Shown: positions 57,601 through 64,000 of the stretch, in pieces
Layout of the letters: each line of letters opens with the position of its first letter
Numbering within the stretch: position 1 is the stretch's first letter
Source of the DNA: Syngnathus acus
Taxonomy: Eukaryota > Chordata > Actinopteri > Syngnathiformes > Syngnathidae
Direction of reading: 5' to 3'
Assembly (NCBI RefSeq): GCF_901709675.1
Contig: NC_051107.1
Coordinates: 6,078,001 to 6,142,000, forward strand
DNA: 64,000 nucleotides
Notes under the pieces: model-generated
Told to the model about the DNA's origin: nothing
The model's database searches: none
Seen by the model: the letters and a program-made list of their open reading frames with translations, nothing else
Position numbers and translations under genes: made by a program

Positions 57601-58690
57601 TGAAGCACGACTTTTAAACGTGACTGAAAACGGTTTCAACGCACGAGCCCTTTACACCTACATAATTAAACAATATTTGACTTCATTGATAAAAATATTG
57701 GTTGTATTTATACAATTGCATATTAAGCACACGTTAATTTATTTATGAAAAAAAAGTGCTCAAAATGGATTTTTTTCCAAAACTACTATTGCATGAACGT
57801 GGGACAGTATACGACTGCACACGTTCCCATGGGGACAAGGCCTGCAAGCAGGGCCAGCGGCGGACCCCGTCCCCCCTGCCTGCTCATTCAGCCATACATT
57901 AGTCATTGTTTGTGGTTTAAATAATTCAGACGCTGGGACAAAGTCAAGCGCAAGCCTGCACAGTCAACAAGTTGCTGAAGGGACAGTTCCCAGTAGCATC
58001 TAAACTGTGTGTTTATCTTGCTTTGGGGGTAGGTAGGAGGGGCAAACATTTTGGGTGGTCGTCTTGCGACAAGTTGCTAAAAGCAAGATGTCACTGTCAC
58101 GCAACATGTCATGCCAAGAGGAGCGTAGGATTCAATTGGAGCGTTACACACAAAAGCGCATCCTGTTTCGGATCAATTGGGAGAACTGGTTTTCTGTGTG
58201 CAAAGTGGGCAGGCATCAGCTTTTGCAGTTAATACTTTTAAAAACAGAATGTGTTGGAAAGAGCACTGCCGTCCGTCCATCAACAGTAACGGACACTGCC
58301 CTCTAGTGGCAAAAGAGAGTACACGTGCTCATTTGTCAAATTCTGGAGCAGCATCAAAATCCAAATTTGACGTCACGTTGTGGAGCGAATCGAAGTGCGC
58401 TTCCAGATAAGCCACAAGCTGACAAACACTAAACAGATATGCTGAAGCAAATTGAAAAATGTTGACGTGTGGATTGGGGGGGGTCTTTTGATTCTCACTA
58501 AGTGTTGACACAAAAAGCCACAAAGCAGAAGGGACTTGGAGGATTTAAAGGAGTCTTGGAATGATCACCCCATCGAGCATGTGAGTTGTTGTCTCCTTTG
58601 CTTGGAAACTGCTCTTGTCAACCTTTCGACTGGTTATCTTTCACCTGCCGTTATCTCAGTCCTGCCTGTACGTTAAACCCTTGCCGGCCA
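57601..58690. other. Intergenic region between the divergent gnai1 and cd36 genes
   Basis: About 1.1 kb, mostly AT-rich, no gene recognised. gnai1 (minus) and cd36 (plus) start 1.6 kb apart, so this is a shared bidirectional upstream region. Confidence 0.6.
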
Positions 58691-58697
58691 TATAAAA
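58691..58697 (+). promoter_or_regulatory. TATA box of cd36
   Basis: TATAAAA lies 94 bp upstream of the cd36 start codon, in the position expected for a start site near 58720 and a short 5' UTR of about 65 bp. This fits a tissue-regulated gene. Confidence 0.6.
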
Positions 58698-58784
58698 GCG
58701 TTGTAGGAAAGGTGCGCGCACCTTTCTACCTGGCATCTGCCGAAGCCTGCGCGTACAAAAGGCAGAGACGTTGCAAAGAGAGCG

Positions 58785-61677
<2,893 letters not shown>

Positions 61678-61889
61678 TACTGCTCTTTTGATACGCACTT
61701 ATTTATAATGTCTCCCGTCCGTCCCTTTGATATTCATACTGTGATTTTTGTAAAGGTTAAAACTTGACTTTAATTCAACTAATCAGGGATCCAGGGCCTT
61801 CTTTAAGTGCAGTTTGATAAGCTACATGACGTGCGACATGCTAGTTCTGTTTGTTTGTTTGTGTTTATATGCTTTGTGGCTTCAAAAGG

Positions 61890-61895
61890 AATAAA
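61890..61895 (+). terminator. cd36 polyadenylation signal
   Basis: AATAAA 213 bp after the stop codon, giving a short 3' UTR. It is the first canonical signal downstream. Confidence 0.6.
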
Positions 61896-63238
61896 AGCAG
61901 AAGTACCGTTTCGCTCCTTTGACCATAAATCCCAAAGTGGTAAGCGGCTACGCTGCGGTTACAAGCAAGATTTGGATCGCTTTGACTCGTCCTGTGTGAA
62001 TTGCGACAGAATGCCGATTCAGCAAAGTGTCAAAAGCCAGATTGATGGCCTCGCTACGACGTGACCAGAAAGAGTACATTTCGTATTCAAATGCAAGACT
62101 TTTATACTGTACATCAACACTGAAAAAGGTCACCAACGCTAACTATAATAAGCTTTGCACCAAACAGACAATAACTAAGAAAGATTGAAACGGAGTATGT
62201 GAAAAGGCCTAAAATAATTGAAATGTAGGGATGGCTAAGCGCAAATTTAACAGAATCACAGCAGGTTTATAAACCCGCGTTATGCTAGCCTTAGCAAGTT
62301 AGCTTTACATTTCACAGCAATGCAATCTCAGCTAAACATTGATTTATTTATTCAGGCCATCAGTTTCACAGATAAATACAAAGGTTTGCTTACGTCAATC
62401 TCGGAAAGCCTCGTCCTCATCGACATGATCTGCAAAAAGTGACACATTCAAATGAAGTCTGCAAATTGCAGACACGGTCGTATTTACACACAGGAAGCGC
62501 GTATTCACATTAAATAAGATCATGTCGTCTTTATCTACATGACGTATTCACAACCTGGCGGATGAAAGGACAATTGAGAAGAGTGTGCTACCTCAGTGGT
62601 TCTCAAACTGGGGTCCCCGGACCACCTGGGGGTCTGCAAAATACTTTGCAAAAAGAATTATGACAGCATGTCCTATCATTATGCATGAGTTCAGTCTTTT
62701 TTTTTTTTTTTTTAGATCAAAAAGTGTACTTTTTTGAGAATGCAGCTGCTTTTTTTAAGAGAATAAAGGTGTTTAAAAATACAACTTTATTCTCATAGAG
62801 TATAACGTTATAGACGACGTATTTGGTCTTTAAACTTTTTTTCTGGGGGAGAAATAATTGATTCTAAACACTTAAACTTTTTTTTCTCACCCAAATAAAC
62901 TGCAATTTGTTTTCCTAGCCTTTGTTGAAATTTGTTTACCTCAAGTTTGAGAGCCCCTGTTCCGCCTCGTGTCCAAGTCGGAACAAGACAATCTTTGAGC
63001 ATGCGGCACAGAAATAAATATTTGCTAATTTTCATCTGGATTGTTAGGCAGACTTGGCACCATTGAGTCAAGCATGCATCCATCTTCTTCTGCCTTTTCT
63101 TCCCTTCAAGTGTGTCTCTTTAATCCCCACACGGCAAAAAAGGATCCACGCTGATTGTTGCTCTTGCGTTTCGCTGGTGGCGCTCCAAGCGGCGCTGCGG
63201 CCGCCCGCCCGCCTCCTGGCCGTCCGTCTGTCATGCCG
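61896..63238. other. Region between the convergent cd36 and sema3c genes
   Basis: No coding sequence recognised. It must contain the sema3c 3' UTR on the minus strand. Complements of AATAAA occur at 62343-62348 and, within a MITE, at 62786-62791. The MITE at 62594-62959 occupies its centre. Confidence 0.6.
62594..62959. mobile_element. Non-autonomous hAT (Charlie-like) MITE, 366 bp
   Basis: It begins CAGTGGTTCTCAAACTGGGG and ends CAAGTTTGAGAGCCCCTG, whose complement CAGGGGCTCTCAAACTTG gives imperfect terminal inverted repeats of the CAGNGGTTCTCAA hAT type. Flanks TGCTACCT and TTCCGCCT match at 5 of 8 positions, compatible with a decayed 8-bp target duplication. There is no coding capacity. 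Confidence 0.75.

Positions 63239-64000
<762 letters not shown>

Overview
This is vertebrate nuclear DNA, most likely from a compact teleost genome. The genes are multi-exon with GT-AG introns of vertebrate vertebrate-type phase. The introns carry teleost-style microsatellites and MITEs. Four recognisable genes lie in the order magi2 - gnai1 - cd36 - sema3c, the same block seen on human chromosome 7q. The first ten coding exons of magi2 fit in 32 kb, far tighter than the mammalian gene, which is why I call the genome compact. I cannot name the species.

Layout: 716-32672 (minus) holds magi2 from its start codon through the second WW domain and the next two PDZ domains; the rest of the gene lies off the left end. 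33048-49374 is a 16.3-kb inverted repeat (palindrome) of two ~8.1-8.2-kb arms meeting near 41.28 kb. It begins only 375 bp upstream of the magi2 start codon. 53858-57172 (minus) is a complete 8-exon gnai1 (354 aa). 58785-61677 (plus) is a complete 12-exon cd36 (469 aa) with a TATA box and a poly(A) signal. 63239-64000 (minus) is the 3' end of sema3c (Ig domain and basic tail), running off the right end.

The palindrome is the unusual part. Each arm carries, from outside in: a run of very short intron-like modules with strong splice signals, a CpG/YY1-like promoter candidate, a 20-22-bp minisatellite, further exon-like blocks, a 16/12-bp GC-rich minisatellite, a duplicated exon-like cassette, fragments of dispersed teleost repeats, a third GC-rich tandem array, and two divergent tRNA-like modules with A- and B-box promoters. 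The centre is a cluster of six GC-rich hairpins. No transposase or other long conserved protein is visible in it. Arm sequences are nearly identical close to the centre but differ by indels and repeat number further out. Splice signals are kept between arms better than reading frames, which points to non-coding or decaying transcripts.

The four genes are not an operon-like unit. They encode a synaptic/junctional scaffold (MAGI2), an inhibitory G-protein alpha subunit (GNAI1), a class B scavenger receptor/fatty-acid translocase (CD36) and a secreted guidance cue (SEMA3C); their linkage is ancestral synteny.
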